A DNA stretch of 64,000 nt from Rhinopithecus roxellana (lineage: Eukaryota; Chordata; Mammalia; Primates; Cercopithecidae): contig NC_044564.1 in assembly GCF_007565055.1 (NCBI RefSeq), positions 74,916,563 through 74,980,562 of the forward strand, read 5' to 3'. Position numbers and translations under genes: made by a program. How positions within the stretch are numbered: position 1 is the first letter of the stretch; every line of letters begins with the position of its first letter. Positions 34,404 to 47,186 of the stretch are shown here, in pieces. The notes under the pieces are model-generated. The model ran no database searches. It worked only from the letters and a program-made list of their open reading frames with translations, and was not told the origin of the DNA.

Positions 34404-36765
34404 GTATTCTTATAAAAGTAATAAGGAGGAGAAACATTCAGAACATGTTTTTAATTTTAAAAAGTTTATAAACAACATACACTGATATTATACATATATG
34501 TATTATATGTATATATTTGTATGGTATATATACACACATGCATATATATATATTCATAGAAAAATTACTAAAATATATTTTGTGGTTACTTCTGGGTGAT
34601 CAGATTATGAGTGATACCTAATTCACTTTAGTTTTCACTTACATAATTTCCTAAAATTGGGAAAAGTATTATTAATAAATGTTACCTCAATGAACTGACA
34701 TACTCTGGACAATAATCTGCTAACTTTTATAGTGATTTATAACCCTTTAACTCAGGTCACTATAAGTGAAAATATTTCTCTCTTCAATGAACTCTCAACC
34801 TCAAAATGCATTTGTGAGTTCTCCTGCAGTGTAAATTATGAGATTATTCCTAACCTTGTCAGGTTCTGGTGACATACTGCCTACTATAATATAATAAAAG
34901 TAATTCATAAAATATATATATTTTTTTACCTGAACTAGTTTCAAGTTCTGTGGCTTTGCAACTGCCATTGTTCCTGTTTCACACAGAACATTCAGTACAG
35001 GGGATACTTTATGGGACAGAACAGATAGTTGAAAGCTGATTTTACTTGCTACTTCTCACTTGTTATTCTGGCACTAAGGTTACATTAGAAGGATGCAGAG
35101 ATGTTTGATGAAAGTGATCTGTGCTTGGGTTGGTGGTCCACAAATGCTTTAAAGGTGTGGCACGTGACATTGAGCCAGTGCATCCAGGTGGAGCCTGAGA
35201 CAGACATAAAACCCTAGGTTGGTAAACACCTGTCACAAGAAGCCTCATCAAGGAATCCTTGGGGAGTGGAACAGTGGAGCACCCTGCAATCCTCACAGGC
35301 AGCAGCCATAGTAAGCAATGTTCAACATTTGCTGTGCCTTAGGGATGCACACAGTATAACCCTACTTCAGCAGCTCACTGCAGAAAGTGAACCATATCCC
35401 ACCAAACAAGGCAGTCAAGTGTTTGCTAAAGGAAGTTCCCAAAGAGTATTGTTTTGGGCCCAAGGTGTGGCCTTTGGGTTCAGGTGTGAGAGACATACAG
35501 AGGCAGGGCAAGGCTGTTGGTATACACTGTTCCAGGAACAAATCTTTGCAAATTTAAGGCAGTTTATACTGCAGCCAATAAACTCTTTTAGTAGCATCCG
35601 GTTTTGCTTCATGAGTGACTTCTGAAATAATGTGTGTTATTTTTAGTACTCAATATCTGTGTTTGCCATGACATTAAAAAGTTCAGAAACAACAGGTTAA
35701 CCAAATGGCATTTTGTCATTATCTAAATTCAACCCCAATTATGAGAAATGAAAGCAAAGGGAAAAAGTTTAAGAAATTTGGTAGTAAAGTAAAAATTATT
35801 AAATATTCAGAGTCAATGTCTCTCCCCACTTAACTAGCTCTTTGACTAATGGTCAAATCTTCACATGGCTTAAAATGCAATTCAGTTAATACCTCCTCTG
35901 CTGCTAAGCAAAACCTAGTGCACATGGTTCTCTAAGATGGTCTATTTAGTTACAACTTTAGTCACAAACTACTCTGGCTGGCAGCTTACCTCATCATAAA
36001 GCTAAGAGAATTTGAAGAGTATTTATTTCACATTCCACTAATTAGGCTGCATATTTGACCTTACTAATCAAAGGTTCAAAAGAACCTGAAGAAAAATAAT
36101 ACATTGTTTTTCAAAATAATACTCTCTGATTGAGAGTTAGTATAAAGGCAAAAGTAAAATCTTAGAAAAGATTTTCAAGAGGTGCAAATATTCTTACCTG
36201 TTATATAATCTTACAACCTCTTATTATCTTGATCAGAAAATTAGACTAAGTATTTTCATCATAAAAGTGTCTGGTGATCACAGGGGAGGTGTGGTATGTC
36301 TAAATGACATCATCAGATTCACTTTTGAAACATCATATGTTATAAACAGTGCTAATAATTCAGTAGTCCACATTGGAGAACCCTTTAATGGGTTGGTTGA
36401 CTTTCTCTATAAAAGTATAAACACTTATTAGCATATTCAATTATATTATCAAACTGTTTTGCTTCAAAAATCCCAAACTCTTTTTCTGTTTAGTCTATGA
36501 ATTTCTATTTATAATATGCTTTTTTTGTTCTTTTTAGACTCAATCACCTTGGAAAGACATGAGGGCCACAGAGAAATTGCTTTATCAATATTGAGATTTA
36601 TTTCTTTATAAATGATGATCTTATATTTACTGCCTTTTCTTAGGCTTAAATAAAGGATAATAGATACATCTAAAAATCTTAAATTATTTCTGAGTTTTAT
36701 TCACTTTTCTTTCTTCTCCTATGCTCAAGGCATATTATAATATTAAATCTCATAAAAAGAAGGAA
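34404..36765. other. Stretch without a gene, with one unrecognised GC-richer block
   Basis: 34488-34556 is an AT/AC simple repeat. 35060-35640 is richer in GC and has a 119-codon plus-strand frame (35266-35625) and a 77-codon minus-strand frame (35063-35296). Neither shows a domain I recognise. An AATAAA occurs at 35577-35582, inside the 119-codon frame. It may be a decayed LTR or other old element. I see nothing else that can be supported. Confidence 0.4.
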
Positions 36766-36770
36766 GATAA

Positions 36771-37131
36771 TGTATTAGTCCATTTTTACAAAGCTATAAA
36801 GATACTACCCAAGATGGTAATTTATAAACAAAGGGGGTTTAATTGAGTCACAATTCTGCATGACTGGGAAAGCCCCAGGAAACTTACAATCACGGTGGAA
36901 GGGGAAGTATGCACCTTCTTCGCAAGTCGGCAGGAGAGAGAAAGAGTGTGTGTAGGAGGAAATATCAGACACATATAAAAGCATCAAATGTCATGAGAAT
37001 TCATTCACTATCATGAAAACAGCATGGGGGATTCCACCCCCAGAATCCAATCACCTTCCACCAGGTCTCTCAATACCTGGCATTACAATTAAAGATGAGA
37101 TTTGGATGGGGCACAAAGCCTAACCATCTTA
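36771..37131 (-). repeat. MaLR 3' LTR
   Basis: Reads TGTATTAGTCCATTTTTAC to GCACAAAGCCTAACCATCTTA. The adjoining internal sequence at 37132-37151 is polypyrimidine-rich on the plus strand (TTCTCCTCCTGGACCCTCCC), which is the polypurine tract expected just inside the 3' LTR. Confidence 0.88.
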
Positions 37132-38699
37132 TTCTCCTCCTGGACCCTCCCAAGTCTCATGTCTTTTCACATTTAAAAACCAATCATGCCTTCCCAACAG
37201 TCGCCCAAAGTCTTGTCTTATTTCAGCATTGTCTACAGTCCATAGCGTCATCTGAGACAAGGCAAGTTTATTCTGCCTATGAGCCTATAAAATAAAAAAC
37301 ACGCTGGTTACTTCCTAGATACAAAGGGGGTGCAGGCATTGGATAAACGCTTCCATTGCAAATGGAAGAAATTGGCCAAAACAATGGGGCTACGGGCTCA
37401 AGCAAGTGCAAAACCCAGTAGAGCAGTCAGTAAATCATAAAGCTCAAAAATAATCTTCTTGGAATCTATGTCTCACATCTAGGTCAGGCTGATGCAAGAG
37501 GTGGGCTTCCATGGCCTTGGGCAGCTCTGTCCCTGTGGCTTTGCAGGGAACAGCCCCCTGCCCCAGCTGCTTTCATGGCTAGTGTTGAGTGTCTGTGGTT
37601 TTTCCAGGTACATGGTGTAAGCTGTTGGGGGATCTACTATTCTGGGGTCTAGAGAAGGGTGGCCCTTTCTCACAGCTCCACTAGCCAGTGCTCCAGTGGG
37701 GACTCTGTGTGGGGGTTCCAACTCCATGTTTCCCCTTTGCACAACCCTAGCAGAGGTTCTCCATCAGGGCTCCGACCCTGCAGCAGACTTCTGCCTGAAC
37801 ATCCAGGTGTTTCCACACATTCTCTGTAATCTAGGCAGAGGTTTTCAAACCTCACTTCTTGTCTTCTGCATACCCGCAGGCCCAATACCATGTGGAAGCC
37901 ACCAATACTTGGGGGTTACACCTTCACAGCCTGAGCAGTACCATGGCCCCTTTTAACCCTGGCTGTTGGTATACAGAGCACCAAGTTCTGAGGCTGCACA
38001 GAGCAGTGGGGCCCTGGGTCCAGCCCATGAAACCATTTTTTTCCCCCTAGGCTTCTGGGCCTGTGATAGAAGGGGCTATCACAAAGGTCTCTGACATGCC
38101 CGGGAGACATTTTTCCCCATTGTCTTTGCTGTTAACATTCTAATTCTAATTCTAATGACATTCTAATTCTAATTCTAACATTGTAATTCTCATTACTAAT
38201 GCAAACTTCTGCATCAGGCTTGAATTTCTCCTCAGAAAATAGGTTTTGCTTTTCTGTCAGATCATCAGGTTACAAATTTTCCAAACTTTTATGATCTGTC
38301 ACCTCTTGAATGCTTTGCTGCTTAGAAATTTCTTCTTCCGGATACCATAAATCATCTCTCTATAGTTCAAAGTTCCACAGATCTCTAGGGCAGGGGCAAA
38401 GTGTCACCAGTCTCTTTGCTAAAGCATAGTAAGAGTCACTTTTACTCCAGTTCCCAATAAGTTCCTTATCTCCATCTAAGACCACCTCAGCCTGAACTTC
38501 ATTGGCCATACCACTATCAGCATTTTGGTCAAAGCCATTCAACAAGTCTCTAGGAAGCTCTGAACTTTCCCATATCTTCCTATCTTCTTCTGAGCCCTCC
38601 AAACTGTTCCAACCTCTGCCTGTTACCCAGTTCCAAAGTTGCTTCCAAATTTTTTGATATCTTTATAGGAGGACCACACTCTCTGCGGTACCAATTGAC
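37132..38699 (-). mobile_element. MaLR internal region
   Basis: About 1.57 kb with no retroviral enzyme motif. At its 5' end (38680-38699, read antisense) is GTCAATTGGTACCGCAGAGA, the MaLR leader motif that follows the 5' LTR. A hexanucleotide expansion (TTCTAA) lies at 38137-38179. Overlapping frames at 37479-38602 are incidental. Confidence 0.85.
38137..38179. repeat. (TTCTAA)n hexanucleotide repeat
   Basis: CATTCTAATTCTAATTCTAA occurs twice in succession, separated by TGA, inside the MaLR internal region. A local slippage expansion. Confidence 0.9.
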
Positions 38700-39073
38700 T
38701 GTATTAGTCTGTTTTCACACTGCTATGAAAAAATCCCTTAGACTGGGTAATTTGTAAAGAAAAGAGGTTTAATTGACTCACTGTTCCACATGGCTGGGGA
38801 GGCCTCAAAAACTTACAATCATGACAGAAAGGGAAGCAGGCATGTCTTACATGGCAGCAGGTGAGAGAGAAGTGCAAGCAGGTGAGACGCCAATCACTTA
38901 TGAAATCATCAGATCTCATGAGATCTCACTCACTATCGCAAGAACAGCATGATCATATTATTGGAAAATGGCCCCATGATCCAATCGCCTCCTACCAGGC
39001 CTCTCCCTCAATACCTGGGGATAACATTCAAAATGGGATTTGGGTAGGAGGAACACAAAGCCTAACCATGTCA
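38700..39073 (-). repeat. MaLR 5' LTR
   Basis: Reads TGTATTAGTCTGTTTTCACA to CACAAAGCCTAACCATGTCA, the same order of blocks as the 3' LTR. The two LTRs differ at many positions, indicating an old integration. Confidence 0.88.
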
Positions 39074-39094
39074 GATGACATCACGTTTCCTAAG

Positions 39095-39760
39095 GCTTTG
39101 TTTTTGTTGAGGTTCAGAAAATAATAATCCAAAGTATGATGTTTTAGCATGCTGAACACTTTGAATTAAAGACATTAAAAGGCCTTAGAAACTGCCTCAG
39201 AATCAGGAATCTCTCTGACCTTTCCTGTTTCTACCCTGCTAAGTACAGGGAGGGGCCCTCTTTAAAGTTCTTTTATCCTGACTGAGGAAGCTCTTCCAAA
39301 AGAAATGTCCTTATCTTGGAACCCCTTTCCTGGAATCTACATTAACCAGAGGAGTTCAACTCTTATTGCTAGAGAGGAAACTAAAAGTCTCCATGCCCAG
39401 AACACCATATCTGGACATATTTTTTACCTATTCTTTCAACTATTCTTCTAAGCGTTGTTAGAGAAATTTTACCTGTGTAATAAAACAAGTTTTGTTCACA
39501 GTGCAATGTCACCCTCAACTGCCCATAACTGTTGCCACGTCCGCTAGAGCCCAAAGAATCTTTGTTCCAGGCTATTGTCTGATATTTGGGTCCATTCATT
39601 TCCCCTAAAAGTCATCTACTCTTCCTCTAAAATTCTCCACATTTCCCACTTCCCTCCCACTATGAAATGGGTATTAAATCTAACTGTTCGGTCCTACTTT
39701 GAGTCTCATTTATTGTTGTTGCTGTTTAATAGGTAAATGTACTGTGTTCTCCTATGACTA
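39095..39760 (+). repeat. Possible ERV1-type LTR, decayed
   Basis: Composition and phrases such as CAAAGAATCTTTGTTCCAG, GATATTTGGGTCCATTCATT, TCCCACTATGAAATGGGTAT and TGAGTCTCATTTATTG are reminiscent of ERV1 LTRs with a promoter region near the right end. I cannot name the family and see no firm TG/CA ends. Confidence 0.4.
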
Positions 39761-40189
39761 CTCTCTAATTTCTTTGTTTTTTAAAAAAGATTTTTATAAG
39801 TACTTAGTAGGATGTTTATATTTATGGGGTACATGAAATGTTTTGATACAGGCATGGAATGTGAAATAAGCACATCATGGAGAATGGGGTATCCATCTCT
39901 CAAGCATTTGTCCTTTGAGTTAAAAAAATCCAATTATACTCTTTAAATTATTTTAAAACGTACAATTCAGTTGTTAGTGACTGTAGTCACCCTATTGTGC
40001 TATCAAATAATAGGTCTTATTTAGTCTTTCTTTTTTTATATACGCATTAACCATTCCCACCTACTCCATTCAGCCCCCTACTATGCTTGCCAGCCTCTGG
40101 TAACCGTCCTTCTACTCTCTGTCTCCGTGAGTTCAATTGCTTTGATTTTTAGATCCTATAAATAAATGAGAACATGCAATGTTTGTCTT

Positions 40190-41952
40190 TCTAAGCCTGG
40201 CTTATTTCACTTAACATACTGATCTCCATTTCCATCCATGTTGTTGTAAATGACTAGATCTTATTTTTTTTATGACTGAAGTAGTCCATTGTGTGTATGC
40301 ACCACATTTTCTTTATCCATTTATTTGTTGATGGACACTTAGGTTGCTTCTAAATCTTAGCTATTGTAAACAGAGCTGTAACAAACGTAAGAGTTCAGAA
40401 ATCTCTCTAATATAATGATTTCCTTTCTTTCAGGTATATAGCCAGCAGTGGATTTGCTGGATCATAGAGTTGCTCAATTTTTAGTTTATTGAAAAACTTT
40501 CAAACTTTTCTCCATAGTGGTTGTACTAATTAACATTCCCACCAACAGTGTTTGAGGAGTCCCTTTTCTCCACATCCTTGCCAGCATTTGCTATTGCCTG
40601 CCTTTTGTATAAAAGCCATTTTAACCATTTTAACTAGTATGAGATAACATCTTATTGTAGTTTTGACTTGCATTCCCGATGATCAATGATGTTACGCACC
40701 TTTTCAAATGCATGTTTGCCATGTGTATGTCTTTTGAGAAATGTCTATTCAAATTTTTTGCCCATTTTAAAAATCAGATTATTAGATTTTTTTCCTACAG
40801 AGTTGTTGGATCTCCTTATATATTCTGGTTATTAATCCCTTGTCAGACATGTAGTTTGCAAATATTTTTTCCCATTCTGTTGGGTTGTCTCTTCACTTTG
40901 TGGATTGCTTCTTTGCTATGCAGAAGGTTGTTAACTTGATATGATTTCATTTGTCCATTTTTGCTTTGGTTGCCTGCACTTGTGGGATATTGCTCAAGAA
41001 ATCTTTCACTGATGTTTAATAGTTTTCATTATAGAGATCTTTCACTTCTTTGGTTAATTCTTAAATATTTAATTTTATGTGTGGCTATTTAAATGGAATT
41101 AATTTTTATTTATTTTTCTGACTGTTCACTGTTAGCATATAGATTTCTACTGATTTCTGTATGTTGATTTTGTATTCTGTAACATTACTGAATTTATCAC
41201 TTCTAATAGTTTCCTTGTGGAGTCTTTAGGCTTTTCCAAATGCAAGATTATATCATCAGCAAACAAGGATAATTTGAATTCTTACTTTTCCATTTTGATG
41301 CCCTTTATTTGTTCTCTTATGTGATTGCTCTAGCTAGGACTTCCAGTATTATATTGACTAACAGTGGTGACAGTGGACATCCTTGTCATGTTTCAGATCT
41401 TAGAGGGAAGGCTTTCAATTTTTCTTCACTTAGTATAGTACTAGCCGTGGGTCTGTCATATATGGCTTCTATTATGTTGAAGTATGTTCCTTCTATCTCC
41501 AGGTTTTGAGGATTTTTATCATGAAGAGATGCTGAATTTTACCAAATGCTTTTTCAGCATCAATTGAAATGATCATATGGTTTTTATCCTTCATTCTGTT
41601 GATATGATGTATCACTTTCATTGATTAGCTATGTTGAACCATCCTTGCATCCCAGGGATAAATACCACTTAATTATGATGAATGATATTTGTAACCTATT
41701 TTTGAATTTGGTTTGCTAGGATTTTGTTGAGGATTTTTGTATCAATGTTTATCAGTGATACTGGCCTGCAATTCTATTTTTTTATATGTCTTTGTCTGGT
41801 TTTGGTATTAGGGTAATACTGGCCTCGTAGAATGAGTGCAGAAGTATTTCCTGCTCCTTTGTTTTTTTTGAAATAGATTTAGTAGAATTGGTATTACTTC
41901 TTAAAATGTTTGGTAGAATTGAGTAGTGAAGCCATCATATCTCAAAGTTCTT

Positions 41953-41983
<31 letters not shown>

Positions 41984-43470
41984 CGTTGTTTTTAACTGGG
42001 AGACTTTTTATTATGACTTTAATTTTGTTATTGCTCTCTTCAGGGGTTTTGGATTTCTTCTCAGTTCAGTCTTGGTAGGTTGTATGTGTCTAGGAATTTA
42101 TTTATTCCTTCTAGATTTTCTAACTTAATGGCATATAGTTGCCGTTACTAGCCACTAATGATCCTTTGAATTTCTGTGGTTTCAGAAGTAATGTCTCTTT
42201 TATCATTTCTGATTGTATGTATTTGGATCTTCTCCCTTTTTATTCTCAGTCTGGTTAAAAGTTTGTCCATTTTGTTTAACTTTTCAAATAACCAACTTTT
42301 AAACTAATTCTTTCTATTGTGTTTTTCATTTCATTTTTATTTATTTCTGTTCTAATCTTTATTATTTCTTTTCATCAACTAATTTTGGGTTTGGTTTGTT
42401 CTTGCTTTTCTAATTCTTTAAGATGTATTAGATTGTTCATTTGAAATTTTTCCTCCTTTTTTGGGTAGAAACTTAAAGCTATAAATTTCCCTCTTAGTAG
42501 TCATTTTGCTGTATTACAAATGTTTTAGCATGTTGTGTTTCCATTATCATTTAAAAAATTTTTCAATTTCCTTCTTAATTTTTTCATTTATCCACTGGTC
42601 ATTTAGGAGCATATAGTTTATTTTCTATATATTCATATACTTTCCAAAATTCTTCTTGTTATTAATTTCTAGTTTAATTCCACTGTGGTCAGAGAAGATG
42701 GTTGATAGTATTTCCATTTCTCTAAATGTTTTAAGACTTGTTTTGTGACCTAATGTATGGTTTATTTTGGAGAATAATCTATGTGCAGAGGAAAAGTATG
42801 TGTATTCTGCAGCTCTTAGATAAAATGTTATGTAAATATCTATTAGATCCATTTGGTCTATAGTGTAGATTAAGTCTAATATTTCTTTGTTGATTTTCTG
42901 TTGGGAAGATCTGTTTCACAATACAAGTTGGATATTGAAATCTCAACTATTATTGTATTTGGGCCTAACTCTCTCTTTACCTCTAATAATATTCCTTTTA
43001 TATATCTGGGTGCTCCAGTGTTGGGTGCATGTATATTTAAAATTATTTTATTCTCTTGCTAAATTGTCCCATTTATCATTACATAGTGACCTTCTTTGTC
43101 TCTTCTATAGTTTTGCTCTTAAAATCTATTTTGTTTCATGTAAGTATAGTGACTGCTGCTCTTTTTTGGTTTCCATTAGTATGGTATATGTTTTACTTTC
43201 CCTTTATTTCAGTCTATGTGTGTTTTCATAGGTGAAATGTGTTTCTTGTAGGCAACAGATCAATGGGTCATCTTTCTTAATCCATTTAGCCAAACTATGT
43301 CTTTTGTGTGAAGCATTTAGTCAATTTATATATCTAATGTTATTATTGATAAGTAAGGACTTACTCCTGTCATTTTGTTATTTGTTTTCTGGTCATGGCT
43401 TCCATCTTTCTTTTCTTCCTACCTTCCTCTAATGAAGGTGATTTTCTCTAGTGATGTAATTTTTAGATTC
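40190..43470 (-). pseudogene. L1 ORF2 remnant (endonuclease-reverse transcriptase)
   Basis: Antisense L1 ORF2 recognisable from the C-terminal end (40200s) through the RT core to the endonuclease domain (about 42600-43450). The RT catalytic motif FADD is still encoded at 41252-41263 on the minus strand. The reading frame is broken by many stops, by a (TTG)n expansion at 41952-41990 and by a deletion of roughly 0.8 kb near 41009, so no active enzyme can be made. Short frames on either strand are fragments of this decayed gene. Confidence 0.9.
41952..41990. repeat. (TTG)n microsatellite in L1 ORF2
   Basis: About twelve TTG units with one TCG interruption, expanded within the antisense ORF2 sequence. 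Confidence 0.95.
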
Positions 43471-43849
43471 CTGCTTTTTTGTGTGTATTCATTGTATGTT
43501 TTTTGGTTTGAGTTTACTATGAGGCTTGCTAATACTATCTTATAACACTTTGTTTTAACCTGATTACAACCTAACACTATTTGCATAAATAGACAAACAA
43601 AAATAGACTAATACAAATGCCACACCTTAATTTCATCCCCCAGTTTTTTTAACTTTGTTGTTTCTATTTATCTACTATCATAATGACTATGTCTTGAAAA
43701 GTTGTTGTAGTTATTATTTTTGATTGGTTCATTACTGAGTCTTTCTACTCAGGATAAGAGTAATTTATATACCACATTTACAATGTATAATATTTTGTGT
43801 TTTTCTGTGTATTTACTGTTACCCAGGAGTTTTAAGCCTTCGGGTGATT

Positions 43850-44760
43850 ATTTATTGCTCATTATTGTCCTTTTCTTTCTGATAGACATAATCCCGTTAG
43901 CATTTCTTGTAGGACAGGTATTGATGAAATCCCTCAGTTTTTGTTTGTCTGGTAAAGTGTTTATTTCTCCTTCATGTTTGAAGAATATTTTTGCTGGATT
44001 TACTATCCTAGCATAATATTTTTTCCACCAGCATTTTAAATATGTCATGCCACTCTCTCCTAGCCTGTAAGGTTTCCACTGAAAAGTCTGATGCCAGACA
44101 TATTGCAGCTCCATTGTATGTTATTTGTTTCTTTTCTCTTGCTGCTTTTAGGATGCTTTCTTAATCCTTGATCTTTTGGAGTTTGATTAGTGAATACATT
44201 GAGGTAGTCTTCTTTGGGTTAAATCTGCATGGGGTTCTATAACCTTCGTGTACTTGAATATTGATATCTTTCTCTAGGCTTGGGAAGTGTTCTGTTATTA
44301 ACCTTTTGAATAAACTTTCTGTATCACTTTCTCTACCTCCTCTTTTAAAGTCAATAACTCTTAAATTTGCTGTTTTGTGGATATTTTCTAGATTTTTCAG
44401 ATATGCTTCATTTTTTAGTCTTTTTTCTTCTCTGATTGTATTTTCAAATACCCTGTCTTCAAGCTCACTAATTCTTTCTTCTGCTTGATCAGTTCTGCTA
44501 TTAACAGACTGATATATTCTTCAGTATGTCAATTGTGTTTTCAACCCTAAAATTTCTGCTTGTTTCTCATGATTATTTTAATCTCTTTGATAAATTTATC
44601 TGATATAATTCTGAATTCTTTCCCTGTGTTATCTTGAATTTCTTCGAGTTTCCTCAACATAGATATTGTGAATTCTCTGTCTGAAAGGTTACATATTTCT
44701 CTTTCTCTATGATTGGTGCCTGGAGGCTTATTTAGTTCATTTGGTGAGGTCATGTTTTCC
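43850..44760 (-). pseudogene. L1 ORF1 remnant (RNA-binding chaperone)
   Basis: Antisense ORF1. The 88-codon minus-strand frame at 43848-44114 covers the C-terminal RNA-binding part (SG-T-LKCW and KHEGEI-like features). A 68-codon frame at 44547-44753 covers a charged N-terminal coiled-coil-like segment. Stops and frameshifts separate them. Intact L1 ORF1p is a trimeric RNA chaperone, and this copy is inactive. Confidence 0.85.
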
Positions 44761-46476
44761 TGAATGGTCTTAATGCTTGTAGATGCCTGTTATGCCTGGG
44801 CATTGAAGAGTTAGGTGTTTATTATAGTCTTCATTGTGTAAGCATATTTGTAGCTGTCCTTCGGGGGAAGGCTTTCCAGATATTTGAAAAAACATTATAT
44901 ATTGTGATCTAAGATGTTTCTGCTTTAGGGGGCACCCCAAATCAGTAACATCATGACTCTTGCAGACTCATAGAGGTACCGTCCTGATGGTCTTGGACAA
45001 GATCTGGAAGAATTATCCGGATTACTAGGCAGACTCTTGCTCTCTTCTCTTACTTTCCCCTAAACATAGTTTATCTGTTCTGAGCCACCTAAAGCTGGGG
45101 GCACAAAACACAAACACTCCTGTGGCCACCACCACTATGACTGCACTGGGTCTGACCTGAAGTCAAGACAACACTGGGTCTCACCCAAAATCTGTTGTAA
45201 CTACTACCTGGCTAACACTTGTGTTCACTCAAGTCCCTGGACTTCTAAAATCAGCAGGTGGCAAAGCCAGATAGGCCTTTGTCCTTTCCGTCAAGGTGAT
45301 GTGGTCCCTCAGGTGTTGGGTAGGTCCATAAGTGTCATCAAGGAGTTAGGGAATAGAGTAAAAAACCTTAGATGTCTACCTGGTATTCTATTGTATCACA
45401 GCTAAAATGGCACACAAACCACAACACACACTTCTTTCCATGCTTCCCTCTCCTTTCCAAAGACAGAGGAGCCTCACTCTGTAGCTACTGCCACCCCAGG
45501 CCACAAAGAGTACTGCCAGACTACTGCCGATGTTCCCTTAAGGCCCAAGCTCTCTTACGTCAACTTGTCCTTAATGCTGGCTGGCCTGGGCTTCACCCTT
45601 CAGGGCAACAGGCTTTCCTCTGTTCCAGGGTAGGTTCACAAATACCCATCTAAGAGTCAGTTCCTGGAACTGGGGAGCCCAGGAGCCCTCTTAGTGCTGT
45701 ACCCATCTGTGGCCATGCTGGTGCAAAGTCATAGTCCCCTTTACTTTTCCCTCTGCTTTTCTCAGGCAGAAGGAGTTTTACCCCAGAGCCACCACAGCTG
45801 GTCACATGCTGAGTCTCACCGGAAGCCAGCAAGTCTCAGAGGCTCACCCAAGACCCTCGATATAGTACCTGGGTATCGAATCAAAGCTAATGATTCAGGG
45901 CCCAATCAGATGATAAATGCTTCCAGGACTGCATCATTTTCCTCAAGCAAGGGGTTCCCTTCTGACCCAGGGTATATCTAGAAATGTCATCCAGAAGCTA
46001 GAGTCTGGAACAGTGCCTTCAAAACTATGACCAGTACCCTATCCTGCTCTGACTGAGCTGGTATCCTTGGTGCAAGACAAAGTCCTCCCCACTCTTCCCT
46101 CCCTTCTCTTTAAGTGGAAGGAAGGGGTCTCTTTGGAGAAGTGGGCCATGCAGCCTGGAGGGGTAATGCCAGTACTCCCTTAGCTACCCCAACCCCCTGG
46201 TCCACTGTCTCTGGATCTAGTTCAGTACTAGGGCTCACCTAAGTTTCTAAGTTTTGCAGTTTTTATGGCCTAGACTGCCTTTCCAATTTACTTGGAGATA
46301 CAGAGTGCTGCACCCTCGGTGGTGAGGTCTGCAGGCACTCAAGCTCAGACCACTGGGATCGGTTATTCTCCTCTGGCTGGAGCTGGTTTAAATGCTCCCT
46401 TCCTGGGTGGGGATCTGCTGAGTTTGGTCTGCTTTTCCTTTCTGTTCTAATAGGACAGCACTAAGTTTCATGCCTC

Positions 46477-47186
46477 ACAATGTACCAGTAGGTAGCTAGT
46501 CAGGCCTGATCAGGGCAGGAGAGGGCTCCCCACAAACTAACAGGAATGTCAAGCGACCATGACATGATGGTCAGGCAGTTGTCACACTGTTTCTCCAAAA
46601 TAGTAATTGGTTTCAGCCAGCACCAGGGAAAGGCAGTCTCACAATAAATAGAAACACCTGAAACTGATGATCAGTAGCTTTCCAATAAGCTCTCAAGAGT
46701 TGGGCAAGTGGGCTCAAGCATGTGCATTAAGAGGGAAAACGGCAGAATTTAACTGGTATATGACCTCTTAGGGACATTCAACTGGTAAGAAAAGATTGCC
46801 TCAAGTACGAACGCATGCAACTCCAGTAAACACACGAAACATGCTCCCCTCCCAAGTGCTTGCAGGCCACTGTGCATGCACAGCCCACCCCAAGGGAAGA
46901 ATCAGGGGAGAAAGAACACAAGACCCTGGAAGTATGAAAATATATATAAACCCCAAGTCAAAAGGTCAAACCGTGAGCGTGTCTTTCAAATCACCTGCTT
47001 GGCCCTCTTCCAGCTGTACTTCCTTTCATTCCTGCTCCAAAGCTTTTTAATACACTTTCACTCCTGCTCTAAAACTTGCCTTAGTCTCTCCTTTTGCCTT
47101 ATGGCCCTCAGTCAAATTCTTTCTTCTGAGGAGGCAAGAATTAAGGTTGCTGCAGATCCATATGGATTCACTGCAGGTAACAACAA
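46477..47186 (+). mobile_element. Solo ERV1-like LTR inside the L1 5'UTR
   Basis: LTR at 46481-47182, starting TGTACCAGTAGG and ending GCAGGTAACA, flanked by the 4-bp repeat ACAA (46477-46480, 47183-47186), the size typical of ERV1 integration. Removing the LTR and one ACAA restores the L1 5'UTR reading CCTCACAACTGCTG. A TATA box (TATATATAAA) is at 46941-46950. A degraded polyadenylation signal lies near 47048, followed by a pyrimidine-rich R-U5-like region. The 146-codon frame at 46876-47316 runs from this LTR into L1 and has no protein homology that I recognise. Confidence 0.75.

Larger units (their letters stand above)
36766..39078 (-). mobile_element. Complete MaLR provirus (MST-type), minus strand
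   Basis: LTR-internal-LTR arrangement of about 2.3 kb flanked by GATAA (36766-36770) and GATGA (39074-39078), matching at four of five positions and the length expected for ERVL-class integration. MaLRs are nonautonomous: they lack pol and depend on other elements, and their internal region has no long frame. That is what is seen, with internal frames no longer than 87 codons. Most MaLR copies are solo LTRs, so a copy with both LTRs is less common. Confidence 0.9.

Noticed and set aside
35266..35625. 119-codon frame as a possible gene
   Set aside because: No domain, no splice or promoter context, low-complexity-free but unfamiliar sequence. Kept only as a low-interest finding about the block.
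38137..38179. Regularly spaced repeats resembling a CRISPR-like array
   Set aside because: A six-base slippage repeat without spacers in a MaLR. CRISPR is not expected in a primate genome.
39074..39090. TGACATCA as a CREB/AP-1 site next to the MaLR
   Set aside because: A single 8-mer with one mismatch to the palindromic site, partly made of the target duplication. Expected by chance.
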